Shown piece after piece: positions 21,301-30,412 of a DNA stretch of 64,000 bases. The number at the start of each line of letters is the position of its first letter. Position 1 is the first letter of the stretch. The stretch spans positions 1-64,000 of the forward strand of contig NZ_JAMXLR010000058.1 of the NCBI RefSeq assembly GCF_024054565.1. Direction: 5' to 3'. A program made the position numbers and the translations under genes. This DNA is from Aeoliella straminimaris (lineage in GTDB: Bacteria > Planctomycetota > Planctomycetia > Pirellulales > Lacipirellulaceae). Below the pieces are notes generated by a model. It worked only from the letters and a program-made list of their open reading frames with translations. It was not told where the DNA came from and made no database searches.

Positions 21301-22539
21301 CTACCAGTTGATACCGATGGCCGAGTTGAAGCCGAAGAAGCCCAGCGTTCCGTCCTGGCTCGAAGCATTGCCGGCACCGTCCCACAACTGGCCTTCCATG
21401 GCAACAGAGTAGAAGGGTTGCCAGCCGCGGCAATCGGCATAAGCCGGCGTCCAGCGATACCCCACCTGCAGTTCGCAAATCGACAGGACATCGTCGCTGG
21501 CTGTGTTAACCGTCGTGGTGCCTGGAGTGGTCTGGTTGACACCCTCGACGCCTTCCTGGCGGCTCTTGGAATCTCCGAAAAGTACTGACCCACGTGCCTT
21601 ACAAAAGATGCCGGATTGGCAGCTCAGTGTCCGCAGTGCTTCGAACGACACCGTAGGACCGAAGCCCTCGATCGACTGCTGATAGTCAATGGTGGAGATC
21701 GTGGTGTCGGTGTCGTCTGACAGGGCTCCCAGGTAACCTTGTTCGATGTAGGCGTAGCGGAAACCGCCGCCCATGCCAAACTTCCAGGCTCGGAACTCGG
21801 TGCTCTTGGTGGCTTCCAGATCGATGGTGTAGGCGTTCATGCTGGTGGCAGCCGCGTAGACATCCGTGCCAGTGTTAGTCGAGATCTCCGTCTCCCTGAA
21901 GCCGGGCGAGGTCAGTTCCCCAAGACCATCGGCGGGCGGACTTCCCGTGGCAGGCGCTGCATCGTGATCGAACTGCCACCAAGTGGCTCGAAATCCAACA
22001 TCGCAATTGCGCTGCCATCCGACGAATACGCGTGGTGAGAACTCCAGATCGTAGTCGAAATCGGTGTCCGATATCGTCGTGCTTGTCGCCGTATTCTCGG
22101 TGACGGTGAATGCCACGTTGTCGCCAAGGTGGGGCTTCAGAAAGGTGGCCTCGAAGCCCGCGTACCAGGAGCCAGGCCCGCAGGGCCCAACGCCACAGCC
22201 AACCATATCGCAGCAAGCAGCGTCGCCGCAACAAACATCTCCGCAGAAGTCGGACTCATAAGGACCGACGCCATAGTCGTTGCCGCATTCGCAGTAGGAG
22301 GCCTGCTCCACGCCGCCCGACACTGATTGCTCGCTGGATTCGCGATGCTGCATCGTCGGAGGTGCGGGGGAGGCATTCGCCGGACGCTGATGGTAACGCG
22401 TGTCCAACTCGCGCTGACCGGTCACCGGATTGTAAGCCATCCGCGCCGCGCTCGAATGCTGAGCGTTGGCCACTGCTGGCACGGCGACAAGAGCAGCGAG
22501 GCAAGTCAAGACGAGGAGTTTCGTGCGGCAGCAATCCAT
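21301..22539 (-). CDS. BBP7-type outer-membrane beta-barrel protein with Cys-rich linker
   Basis: 412 residues. A signal peptide (ending ANAQ) and a Pro/Ser-rich stretch are followed by a Cys-rich linker around residues 80-120 (CECGNDYG, CGDVCCGDAACC, GCGVGPCGPG). The remainder alternates short amphipathic strands typical of a transmembrane barrel and ends in an aromatic residue (IGINW), the usual BAM recognition feature. The pattern WYAGFEATFLKPH near the barrel start is common in the planctomycete BBP7 and Legionella-OMP-like families. It probably sits in the outer membrane; its substrate or partner is unknown. Convergent with the REC-PilZ gene. Confidence 0.7.
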   Translation of the reverse strand: MDCCRTKLLVLTCLAALVAVPAVANAQHSSAARMAYNPVTGQRELDTRYHQRPANASPAPPTMQHRESSEQSVSGGVEQASYCECGNDYGVGPYESDFCGDVCCGDAACCDMVGCGVGPCGPGSWYAGFEATFLKPHLGDNVAFTVTENTATSTTISDTDFDYDLEFSPRVFVGWQRNCDVGFRATWWQFDHDAAPATGSPPADGLGELTSPGFRETEISTNTGTDVYAAATSMNAYTIDLEATKSTEFRAWKFGMGGGFRYAYIEQGYLGALSDDTDTTISTIDYQQSIEGFGPTVSFEALRTLSCQSGIFCKARGSVLFGDSKSRQEGVEGVNQTTPGTTTVNTASDDVLSICELQVGYRWTPAYADCRGWQPFYSVAMEGQLWDGAGNASSQDGTLGFFGFNSAIGINW

Positions 22540-22711
22540 TGCGCGGCCCCCAAAAAATACGCGGTCGAAGCAGAAAAGTTAGCGATACCGTGCGCGCCAA
22601 CGCCCGTGGCATCCGAAAGTTACTATCGGCAAGCTGCGCAAAGACATCCAGTTAAACCGACTTTTCCGGCTGCGGATGCTAGCTGGTACAACCGCGGGGG
22701 ATACAGCTGGC

Positions 22712-25393
22712 CTATACCTCGCTTGCGATGATATCGAAGTCGAACTCGATATCGCCATCCAGGAGGTTACCAGCCGAATCAGCAATGTCGGTGTCGTCGA
22801 GTGCGAGTGAATAGCTCTCCAAGGCGAGGTCGGTCGCCAGGGTCAGCGTGGCCGTCACGTCGTCGGTCGTACTGACATCGGAGATGGTGATCACTTGCCC
22901 GTCGTTTGCTCCGCCAACGATAGTGAGCGTGTAGTTCGCCACTTCGAATGCAGCGGGCCCCATTGCTTCGCTGAAGTTGATGGTGAGCGAATTGATCGGT
23001 GCTGCAAACGTGCCGGTGGGCCCCTCGGTTACTGTGGGCGCCGTGGTATCCGCAACAACGGTAAAGGCAACCTGCTCTTGAGTGGCGCCGCCATCGGCGT
23101 CGGTGACCTCGATCAGGAAAGTGAAGCTGCCCGTTGCGTCGGGAGTCCAACTGAACACCCCGCCGGGATTCGTGATGCTTGGCTCGGCCGCATCGACTGA
23201 TAGACCACTGCCATCGAGGTCGATGGAGTAAGTCAGTTCAGAGACATCGTGATCGACATCGGAGGCCGTCACGGTGAACTCAACCAAATGACCCTCCATG
23301 ATTTCAACCGGCGACGAGGGGTTGTCGTATGGCTGTGGCACGGTCAGTTCGGGCAGATCGTTGACCGCGGTCACGCTGACGGTTGCCATGGCGGCCCCGC
23401 TGTCGGTCGTACCGTCGTTCACCACGATCTCGATGATTCGATCGCCCTCGGTTGGGTCTTCCGAAGTATTTTGATAGGTAAGCGTTTCCAATACGGCCTG
23501 GTAGTTGGCTATCGATTCCTCGCCAGAGAGGGTCAGCACTCCCCCCGCGTAGTTCACCGTGATGCCTGCCACCAGCGACTCGTTAACCTCAAGCGTTTCG
23601 CTGGCCAGCTCTTCCGGATTGGTAAGCGTGATGGTAGCCGACGCAATGGTGGAACTCGCTTCCGAAGTGATGGTGATGTCGGATTCCGCCAGCGAAATCG
23701 GGTCGTCGCCTTCGGTGAACGAGACAGCCAGACCGGTGCCAGGATCGTCCCCGTTCAGATCGACCGCAGGGCGTGCCGGCGAGACCGTGACCGAAAAGGC
23801 CTCGCTATCGGCCTGCACGGGGTCGCCATCGTCGAAGACGAGCACGACAAAATCGACCGTGGTATCCAGGTCGCCGGCACTGGGAGTCCAACGAATCTCG
23901 GCGGTGGTACCACTCGTCTGGACGAGGGTCGCTCCCTCAGGCGAGTTGTCCTCGTCCAGATCGAAGGTCAGGGTGTCGCCGCCATCCGGATCGGTCGCTG
24001 TGACCTGCACGACCAATTCTTCGCCGACAAATGCATCTTGATCGTCAATCGACGCCAGGTTGGGGGCGTCGTTTGCCGTGGTGATGTTAACGGTGGCCGT
24101 CCGCACCACACTCGAATCGTCGCCATCGCTGACCACCACCTCCACGGTGCGTGCCGTGGAAGTCGGATCGGCCGATGAATTGTCGTAGGTCAATGTGCGC
24201 AGGACCTGCTGATAGGCAGCGACCGTATCCGCACCGGTGAGCGAGAGCACGCCTGTTGAGTCGTCGTAGGCAGCCGTGATGGAGGTTCCGGCTGTATCGA
24301 CGGCCAACAGTTCGGCGGCGCCGTCCAGCAGGTTAGTGATCGTCACGGTGGCCGACACGATCTCCGAATCGTCGACATCGGTGATCGTCATCTCCGCGTC
24401 GACAATGGCCACCGCGTCTTCCCCTTCGGCGAAGGTGGTCTCAAAGTCGGCATCCGCATCGGCACCATTCAGGTCCACTTCCGGTGCATCGTTCCCGGCC
24501 ACCACGGCAATGGTGGAAGTTGCCACGGTGCTGGTTTCCCCCCCATCGCTGACCACCACCTCGATGACACGATCACCCTCGGTTGGATCTTGCGAACTGT
24601 TGTCGTAGGTCAAAGTCCGCAACACTTGCTGGTAGTTGGCCAGTGAGTCGGAACCTGTGAGCGTCAACACGCCCGCCGAATCGTCGTACGAAGCGGTGAT
24701 CGAGGTGCCAGTTGTATCCACGGCCAGGAGTTCGTCCGCACCGTCCGCCAGGTTGGTGATTGTCACGGTAGCGGAAGCCAGGTCCGTGCTGTCGGCATCC
24801 GTTACCGTCAACTCGTCGTCATCCACCGCAGCCACGGCACCGCCGTCCTCGGTGAACGTGGCGTCAAAATCGATACCGGTTGCGGCACCATTCAGGTCGA
24901 CTTCGGGCGCCTGATCGCCAGGCAATACTTCGACAGTGAACACCTCAGCGTCACCCAACACCGGAGTGCCTTCGTCCAGCAAGATGACGACAATGCTGAA
25001 GGTTCCGACTTGCTCGGCCGTGGGACTCCAAGTAAACACGCCAGCTGAGGTGATACTTGCCCCGGCGGGCGTTTGAGAGGGCGAATCCGGGTCGAGCAAG
25101 AAACGAAGCGTGTCGCCAGTCGGATCACCAGCCTCGTCCAGGTCCTCGGTCGTCGCGCCGGCCGCCAGCAAATCGAGCGTCAGCGTTTCCCCAACGGTCA
25201 CCTGCTGGGTGGCTACGGCCGACAAATCGAGATCGGGCGGGCATTCGTTGCCCGGAAAACCAGTGCCATCGAGCACCCAACGGGACTCCAGCGATTCGAC
25301 CGAAAGATTCTTTACGGATCGTTTGGCGATGCGCCGCTTTTGCCTGGATAGCCAATTGAAACGACGCTTCCCGTCACGGTTCGACCTTGCCAC
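22712..25393 (-). CDS. Giant surface protein with cadherin/Ig-like repeats and an LESR-type N-terminus
   Basis: 893 residues from GTG 25393, with GGGAAG upstream. The first 45 residues are strongly basic and end in VESLESRWVLDG, the N-terminal motif shared by many large planctomycete surface proteins. The rest consists of cadherin-like and Ig-like modules: three or four DLNG(A/D)... modules with TVTITNL and YQQVLRTLTYDNSS, alternating with DPDGGDTLTF/ IRWTPSAGD modules. The last 100 residues resemble a Big/SbsA-type Ig domain (TAPTVTEGP...NSLTINFSEAM). It is acidic and should bind calcium. It is probably an adhesive or structural surface protein. The same modules occur in the next gene, 25585-28953. 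Confidence 0.75.
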   Translation of the reverse strand: MARSNRDGKRRFNWLSRQKRRIAKRSVKNLSVESLESRWVLDGTGFPGNECPPDLDLSAVATQQVTVGETLTLDLLAAGATTEDLDEAGDPTGDTLRFLLDPDSPSQTPAGASITSAGVFTWSPTAEQVGTFSIVVILLDEGTPVLGDAEVFTVEVLPGDQAPEVDLNGAATGIDFDATFTEDGGAVAAVDDDELTVTDADSTDLASATVTITNLADGADELLAVDTTGTSITASYDDSAGVLTLTGSDSLANYQQVLRTLTYDNSSQDPTEGDRVIEVVVSDGGETSTVATSTIAVVAGNDAPEVDLNGADADADFETTFAEGEDAVAIVDAEMTITDVDDSEIVSATVTITNLLDGAAELLAVDTAGTSITAAYDDSTGVLSLTGADTVAAYQQVLRTLTYDNSSADPTSTARTVEVVVSDGDDSSVVRTATVNITTANDAPNLASIDDQDAFVGEELVVQVTATDPDGGDTLTFDLDEDNSPEGATLVQTSGTTAEIRWTPSAGDLDTTVDFVVLVFDDGDPVQADSEAFSVTVSPARPAVDLNGDDPGTGLAVSFTEGDDPISLAESDITITSEASSTIASATITLTNPEELASETLEVNESLVAGITVNYAGGVLTLSGEESIANYQAVLETLTYQNTSEDPTEGDRIIEIVVNDGTTDSGAAMATVSVTAVNDLPELTVPQPYDNPSSPVEIMEGHLVEFTVTASDVDHDVSELTYSIDLDGSGLSVDAAEPSITNPGGVFSWTPDATGSFTFLIEVTDADGGATQEQVAFTVVADTTAPTVTEGPTGTFAAPINSLTINFSEAMGPAAFEVANYTLTIVGGANDGQVITISDVSTTDDVTATLTLATDLALESYSLALDDTDIADSAGNLLDGDIEFDFDIIASEV

Positions 25394-25455
25394 GGTGCCT
25401 GCTTCCCTTAGTTTGAGATCAAGTTGTTTGCACTAGAAAAAACAACCAGGCACCT

Positions 25456-25483
25456 ATTATTCCTGGGTGAATTTGGTTTGCAA
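25456..25483 (-). promoter_or_regulatory. Possible promoter of the 22712-25393 surface protein gene
   Basis: On the minus strand: TTGCAA, 16-base spacer, AATAAT (5/6 of the -10 consensus). The leader of about 55 bases carries the inverted repeat GGTGCCTG / CAGGCACC (25447-25454 and 25394-25401), ending at the GTG start codon. Confidence 0.4.
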
Positions 25484-25584
25484 GTAAAGGTACCAGTTTT
25501 CACAAGAAATCACTGGCGCGGAGAATTTGGACTTCGGTGCCATGTTAGCTGCCACATCACTTCCCCCCACTCGGCGACGTCAGT

Positions 25585-28500
25585 TTAGGCCTGGCTCATA
25601 GGATCGGTCACCTCGATAACCACAAGTTGAGCATCGAAGTCCGTCTGACTGCTGGCGTTCCGCGTCACACGAACCTCAATCTCCATGGTTCCCGTAAATC
25701 CATCTGGCGGAGTCACCGTAAGCAGCCCTTCGTCTGTCAGGTCAAATGTGTAGTCCACCGAGCCCGATTCGAATGCCTGGTAGATGATTGGTCCGCCATC
25801 GACATCCTGCGACGACAGTTGAATCTGGGCGCTGGTGCCCGCTTCGATGCTCACGGGTGCGATGTCGTCCAGGAAGGGTCGGTTGTCGAACGTGTCGTCT
25901 TCCACATTCACGGTAAACTTGCGTTCGAAGGAGTTGCCGGCCGAGTTGGTGACGGTGACCGTGATTTCGACCGGCCCTGAGACGCCTTCGTCGGCCTTGA
26001 GCATCAACACGGCGTTCTCCGTGTCGGTAAAGATCTCGACGTCACGCATGACCACATCGTTGACTGGGCTGGAAATCTCCGGTGTGAGCTCTTGCTTCTC
26101 GACTGCCGTGTTACTTATAGCCTCCCGATTGGCTTCGCCTTCGACCATGATACCAAAAATGGTGTGGTTGAAGTCGAGACTACGGGTAGCCGTTTCTGTA
26201 ATGAAGAACTGCGAGTCGTTCGTGTCGTCCCCACTTTTTGCGAAGCTCAGCAAGCCCCTGCGATTGTGCTGCAGGTCGACATTGAATTGGTCGTCGAAGT
26301 CGCCCAATGTCGAACCACCAGATCCGGTACCGGTGGGATCGCCACCTTGGATGACAAAACCATTGACCACGCGGTGGAAAATCACGTCGTCGTAGAAGTC
26401 GTCATCGGCAAGTTCGATCACACGGTCGGTCGCCCGCGAGGCGCGGTCCTCGAACAACTCAAAGACCATATCGCCATACCCCTCGACGGCGATTCGCATC
26501 GAGCGATTGTCGGTCAGCAGGGTGGCGGTGACACCCGCGTTATCGGTAGATACTTCGTAGGTCAGCGGCTCGCCGTTGGGATCGTAACCATCGAGCGGAA
26601 TGTGTAGCGGTGAACCAACGAGCAGGGTGTCATCCTCGATCTCGGCCATGTAGGGGGTGTCGGAAGTAGGAATCGCCACTCCGGCGGCGGCCGCCAACAC
26701 TTGCAAGCTGGTGACCCCTTCGATGCGTGTGCCATCGGAGAATTCCCAGGTTGGCAAGACCGAGATGTCGTTATCCGTGCCAACTCCGTTGAGCGTGCGA
26801 TCGGGATTCGTGACCTCGATGAACGGCAGCAATTGACTACCGTCCTCGAACATCTCTTTCTGAGCAGTGCAGTTGGGACACCATCCTGCCCCGTAGAAGA
26901 TGGCCCCCGAACCGGCAATCGCCTGCGCCAGGCCGACGAGGTCCGCCGAACCGATGGTCAACTCGATGGTTGCCTCGCTGCTGGTTTCCAGTGCATCGGT
27001 AACGGTAACCGTGATGGTCCGTGTCCCGGTGGCGTCCACTTCTGTATTGTCGTAGGTGAGCGTCCGTAACACCTGCTCGTAATTGCTCACGGTATCCGTA
27101 CCCGTCAGCGTTAGCGTCCGCGTGGCAGCGTCGTAGGAGGCCGTGATGGCGGTGCTGCCAACGTCGACAGCCAATACTTCCGCATCGCCGTCCGGCGCCG
27201 CATCCAAGATGACGGTGGCTCCGCTGACCATGCCTTCGTTGGCCCCGATGACCACCAGTTCCTCGGGCACGATCGACGTGGGGCCAGCCGATGGGGCAAA
27301 CGTCGCGGTCACGTCGTCGTCGCTGACTACCTCCCCGTTCAGATCGACCTCGAGCTCGATGTTGCCGACGGTCACAGTGAACTCTTCGGAATCGACCAAG
27401 GCGGGGTCGCCATCGTCGGTGACCAACACGCGGAACAGCACGTCCTCGCCTTCGAAATCGTCGGTGGGAGTCCAGCGAATGATGGCCGTATTGTTGTCCG
27501 TCTGCTCGATGGTGGCTCCCGCGGGCGAATTGTCGCCATCGAGAAAGAAGGTCAGGTCGTCACGCGAATTGGCATCGGTCGCCGTGATGGTGATTTCCAT
27601 CTCCATACCGACTTCGACCACGGTGTCGGAGATCTCCGCCAGGTCGGGGGCCTCTTGAGGGCCGTCGTCGATCAGGTCGACCTCATAGTCCTGCCGATAA
27701 ACGCCCTGCCGATCGGCGGCGCCCTTGCCCGACCACACAATGGTCGCCAGATCGCCCCAGATGGCGATGGAAGCATGGTGCTGGTGGCCGGAATTGGCAC
27801 CGGAAGTGTCCTGGTTCACGGCGAACGAGTCGCCTTCTGGCGAGCCATCGCCTTCGAACGCGCGAGCCGCCACTTCGTACCCCGCGCCGTCGGCCGCAAC
27901 GGTGGTCCAAGCGGCAATCCACGTTCCGTCCTCCGCGATGCCCAGTTTGACGTCGAATTGCTCGCCATCGGTAACGTCGTTCAGCAGGATCTCGTCGGCG
28001 AGCGTCGTGCCATCCGCGTCCAGCATGCGGGCGGCCACGCCCCAACCATCGCCATCCTGTCCGTACGTTTGCCAGGCTGCCACCACTTCGCCATCGGTTC
28101 CAGCGGCCAACACGACTCCAGTTTGGCTGCCCGTGGTGGTAGTGTTCCATAAGAATTCTTCGCCCAGGCGATCGCCGTCTGCATCAAATCGCTGTCCGTA
28201 CACTCCCCAGTCGCTGGTGTCCTGCCCCAGACTGCTCCAGGCGGTAACAAGATTGCCCGCCGCGTCGAAGACCATGGCCAGCCCTTCCTGGCGATTGTAG
28301 GTGGTGCTGTTGACCAGCACCTCATCACCATCTTGCTCGCCAGCGGCTGTGAATCGCTGCAGGTACACCCCCGTCGCGTCGCTGGTACTCTGGCCACTCC
28401 AGCCCACGACAAAGGCTCCATCGGCATCCATGGCAATCGTCGGATCGATTTGCTTGCCGGCCGTAGTGCTGTTGACGAGCGTCTCTTCCCCCAAGGCTGT

Positions 28501-28953
28501 GCCCGAAGAGTCGAAACGTTGCAGGAAGATCCCCTGATCGTCGACCACGCCGCGACCAGCCCAGACCACCACGAAGTTGCCGTCGGCGTCCATGGCCACA
28601 GACGCGGCGTACTGGTCGCCTCGTACGGTGGAGTTCACCAGAAAGGCGCCATCGCCCTGCACTTCGCCATCGGCGTCGTACAGCTTGGCGAATACGCCTG
28701 AATCGTCACCAGGGCCATTGCCACTGAACACCACCACCTGGGCGAACTCGCTGACCGCCACGGCCGCCTCGGCGGCTTCGGTCGATTGGCTGCGGAACAC
28801 GAGGTCGTTTACGAGCATTTCGTCGCCCATGACGTCGACGGCCATCAACCAGCGGTCTTCCAGATGCTGGCAGGACAACTGGCGTCCTCCCCGGTTTCGA
28901 GACGCCGAGCGAGAGGGGCGACGAAAAAAGCGGTGCCAATGAGAGAGTTTCAT
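25585..28953 (-). CDS. Giant surface protein with repeats, cadherin modules, thioredoxin-like and cyclophilin domains
   Basis: 1122 residues. ATG 28953 is chosen because a longer reading would overlap the divergent gene 29162-29593. After a basic start comes the HLEDRWLM surface motif. Residues about 40-430 hold roughly seven repeats of about 50 residues (DQGIFLQRFDSSG...NSTTAGKQ, IAMDADGAFVVGWSG). Cadherin/Ig modules follow. Residues about 675-770 resemble a thioredoxin-like domain with the active-site pair C692-PN-C695 in YGAGWCPNC. Residues about 785-950 are a cyclophilin-type prolyl isomerase (VFELFEDRA, FHRVVNGFVIQGGDP near 860, SQFFITE). Ig-like modules end the protein. Probably exported and surface-located; possibly a folding aid outside the cell. 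Confidence 0.8.
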   Translation of the reverse strand: MKLSHWHRFFRRPSRSASRNRGGRQLSCQHLEDRWLMAVDVMGDEMLVNDLVFRSQSTEAAEAAVAVSEFAQVVVFSGNGPGDDSGVFAKLYDADGEVQGDGAFLVNSTVRGDQYAASVAMDADGNFVVVWAGRGVVDDQGIFLQRFDSSGTALGEETLVNSTTAGKQIDPTIAMDADGAFVVGWSGQSTSDATGVYLQRFTAAGEQDGDEVLVNSTTYNRQEGLAMVFDAAGNLVTAWSSLGQDTSDWGVYGQRFDADGDRLGEEFLWNTTTTGSQTGVVLAAGTDGEVVAAWQTYGQDGDGWGVAARMLDADGTTLADEILLNDVTDGEQFDVKLGIAEDGTWIAAWTTVAADGAGYEVAARAFEGDGSPEGDSFAVNQDTSGANSGHQHHASIAIWGDLATIVWSGKGAADRQGVYRQDYEVDLIDDGPQEAPDLAEISDTVVEVGMEMEITITATDANSRDDLTFFLDGDNSPAGATIEQTDNNTAIIRWTPTDDFEGEDVLFRVLVTDDGDPALVDSEEFTVTVGNIELEVDLNGEVVSDDDVTATFAPSAGPTSIVPEELVVIGANEGMVSGATVILDAAPDGDAEVLAVDVGSTAITASYDAATRTLTLTGTDTVSNYEQVLRTLTYDNTEVDATGTRTITVTVTDALETSSEATIELTIGSADLVGLAQAIAGSGAIFYGAGWCPNCTAQKEMFEDGSQLLPFIEVTNPDRTLNGVGTDNDISVLPTWEFSDGTRIEGVTSLQVLAAAAGVAIPTSDTPYMAEIEDDTLLVGSPLHIPLDGYDPNGEPLTYEVSTDNAGVTATLLTDNRSMRIAVEGYGDMVFELFEDRASRATDRVIELADDDFYDDVIFHRVVNGFVIQGGDPTGTGSGGSTLGDFDDQFNVDLQHNRRGLLSFAKSGDDTNDSQFFITETATRSLDFNHTIFGIMVEGEANREAISNTAVEKQELTPEISSPVNDVVMRDVEIFTDTENAVLMLKADEGVSGPVEITVTVTNSAGNSFERKFTVNVEDDTFDNRPFLDDIAPVSIEAGTSAQIQLSSQDVDGGPIIYQAFESGSVDYTFDLTDEGLLTVTPPDGFTGTMEIEVRVTRNASSQTDFDAQLVVIEVTDPMSQA

Positions 28954-29161
28954 CAGTGGTGTATTCTCAGGGGAGCAACAAACTGGCGAAGGCAAGTTTT
29001 CAGTATGAATACCGGTGCCCAATCGCACAAACATTTGGCTGCGCGGAACCGAATTTTCCTGCGTCCGATCGTAACAACCGTAGGGAATGTGCCTTCCCCG
29101 CCGTTCGGAATGCGTATAATTGGCCGTTACGCCCCCTGCCCCACCAAGAAGGTATCGGAAG

Positions 29162-29593
29162 ATGTTGCCGTTTTTCTCCCGCGAGGAGCAAGAATCCCGC
29201 AAGCAAGAAGCCCAGAGGCTGTACAAAGAGAGCATCGAACACCTGGGCGAAGACGAACTGTCTACCGCCGCCAGTCTGGGAGAGCAGAAGTATCGCCGCC
29301 TGGAGGATGACGTACCGAATACGTTGGCGGCAATCTGGCGCGAACTACAGTTATTACTGGCAATGCTCCGGCACTACGTACAGGGCAGCTACCGACAGAT
29401 CCCCTTCGGCACCATCGCCGCGGTAGGAGCAGCCGTGCTGTACTTCGCCTCGCCAGTAGACGCCATCCCCGACTTCATTCCCGGGCTGGGATACATCGAC
29501 GACGCGGCAGTGGTGATGACCTGCCTGCAACTGGTCCGTGGCGATCTGGAGACCTACCGCCAGTGGCTGAAATTGAATGTGGAAGCCGCTTAG
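29162..29593 (+). CDS. YkvA-type DUF1232 membrane protein
   Basis: 143 residues from ATG 29162; earlier in-frame codons lack a ribosome-binding site. The C-terminal half carries the DUF1232 signature ASPVDAIPDFIPGLGYIDD within a hydrophobic region. The N-terminal half is helical and charged (REEQESRKQEAQRLYKESIEHL). Family members such as Bacillus YkvA are small inner-membrane proteins of unknown function. It is divergent from the giant surface protein and convergent with the SlyD-like gene, from which only 6 bases separate it. Confidence 0.85.
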   Translation: MLPFFSREEQESRKQEAQRLYKESIEHLGEDELSTAASLGEQKYRRLEDDVPNTLAAIWRELQLLLAMLRHYVQGSYRQIPFGTIAAVGAAVLYFASPVDAIPDFIPGLGYIDDAAVVMTCLQLVRGDLETYRQWLKLNVEAA

Positions 29594-29599
29594 CGACCT

Positions 29600-30082
29600 C
29601 TAGTGCTGATGCCCGCCCGGCCCATGAATGTGGCCGTGCGAAATCTCTTCGTCGGTAGCTTCGCGAATATCGCGTACCGTCACATCGAAGTGCAGGGCCA
29701 TGCCCGCCAGTGGGTGATTGCCATCCACGGTGACCACTTCTTCGCTTACGTCGACGATGGTGAATACCATCGGTCCCGCGTCCGTCTGGGCCTGAAACTG
29801 CATTCCCTCTTCCAGGTCGTCCACGCCCCCAAATTTGTCGCGGGAAACCTGCTGCTTGAGCGCTTCGTTGCGTTCCCCATAGCCTTCCGCCGGGGCCACT
29901 TCGACCTGCAGGCGGTCGCCGACACCTTTGCCGGATAGCTCCCGCTCGAGGCCGGGAACAATGTTGTCGAACCCGTGCAGGTACCACAGTGGCTCGCGCC
30001 CTTCCGACGAATCAATCACGGTGCCTTGAGCGTCGGTGAGCTTGTAGTCGATGGCGACGGCCGATTTGGAGTCGATCTGCAT
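29600..30082 (-). CDS. slyD: SlyD-like FKBP-type peptidyl-prolyl isomerase
   Basis: 160 residues from ATG 30082 with an AGG box 8 bases upstream; a start 57 bases earlier is unlikely because it extends beyond the family's usual N-terminus. The FKBP core is visible (VAIDYKLTDAQGTVIDSS, LWYLHGFDNIVPGLERELSG, GYGERNEAL), with the inserted-flap region FQAQTD...VTVDGNHPLAGMALHFDV that is diagnostic of SlyD. The C-terminus is His-rich (SHGHIHGPGGHQH) and should bind nickel or other metals. It is a cytoplasmic folding chaperone and prolyl isomerase, possibly also a metal store. It stands alone, facing a cardiolipin synthase gene across 330 bases that show no other feature. Confidence 0.9.
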   Translation of the reverse strand: MQIDSKSAVAIDYKLTDAQGTVIDSSEGREPLWYLHGFDNIVPGLERELSGKGVGDRLQVEVAPAEGYGERNEALKQQVSRDKFGGVDDLEEGMQFQAQTDAGPMVFTIVDVSEEVVTVDGNHPLAGMALHFDVTVRDIREATDEEISHGHIHGPGGHQH

Positions 30083-30412
30083 GGGTACCTGGCCTTTGAG
30101 TTGGAGGGGTCCGTGGAGGGTACAGTTTGCCCCATCCAACCTAACGGATTCGCACGCAGCATGTCACCCGGGCCTGTGCTCATCCCCACATTTCTTTTCC
30201 TTGGGCCGTGCATTGCCTACAAACATTGGCGGCCATCTACTCTGGAGAAATCCAACTGCAGAGCACTCGGCCATCCCGTCCACGGGCTGCCGATGACGCC
30301 GGTTCTCGACAAATGGGTCGGCAAGGAAACGAACGCGCGGTGCCTTGCTGCCCATCGGAAAGCGAAGCATACTCTAGTGTCGCTATCGCCACGTCCGCAG
30401 ATCATCGAGCCG

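Noticed and set aside
22895..24914. Plus-strand open frames opposite the cadherin protein
   Set aside because: Ser/Val/Ala-rich shadows of an acidic repeat protein on the minus strand.
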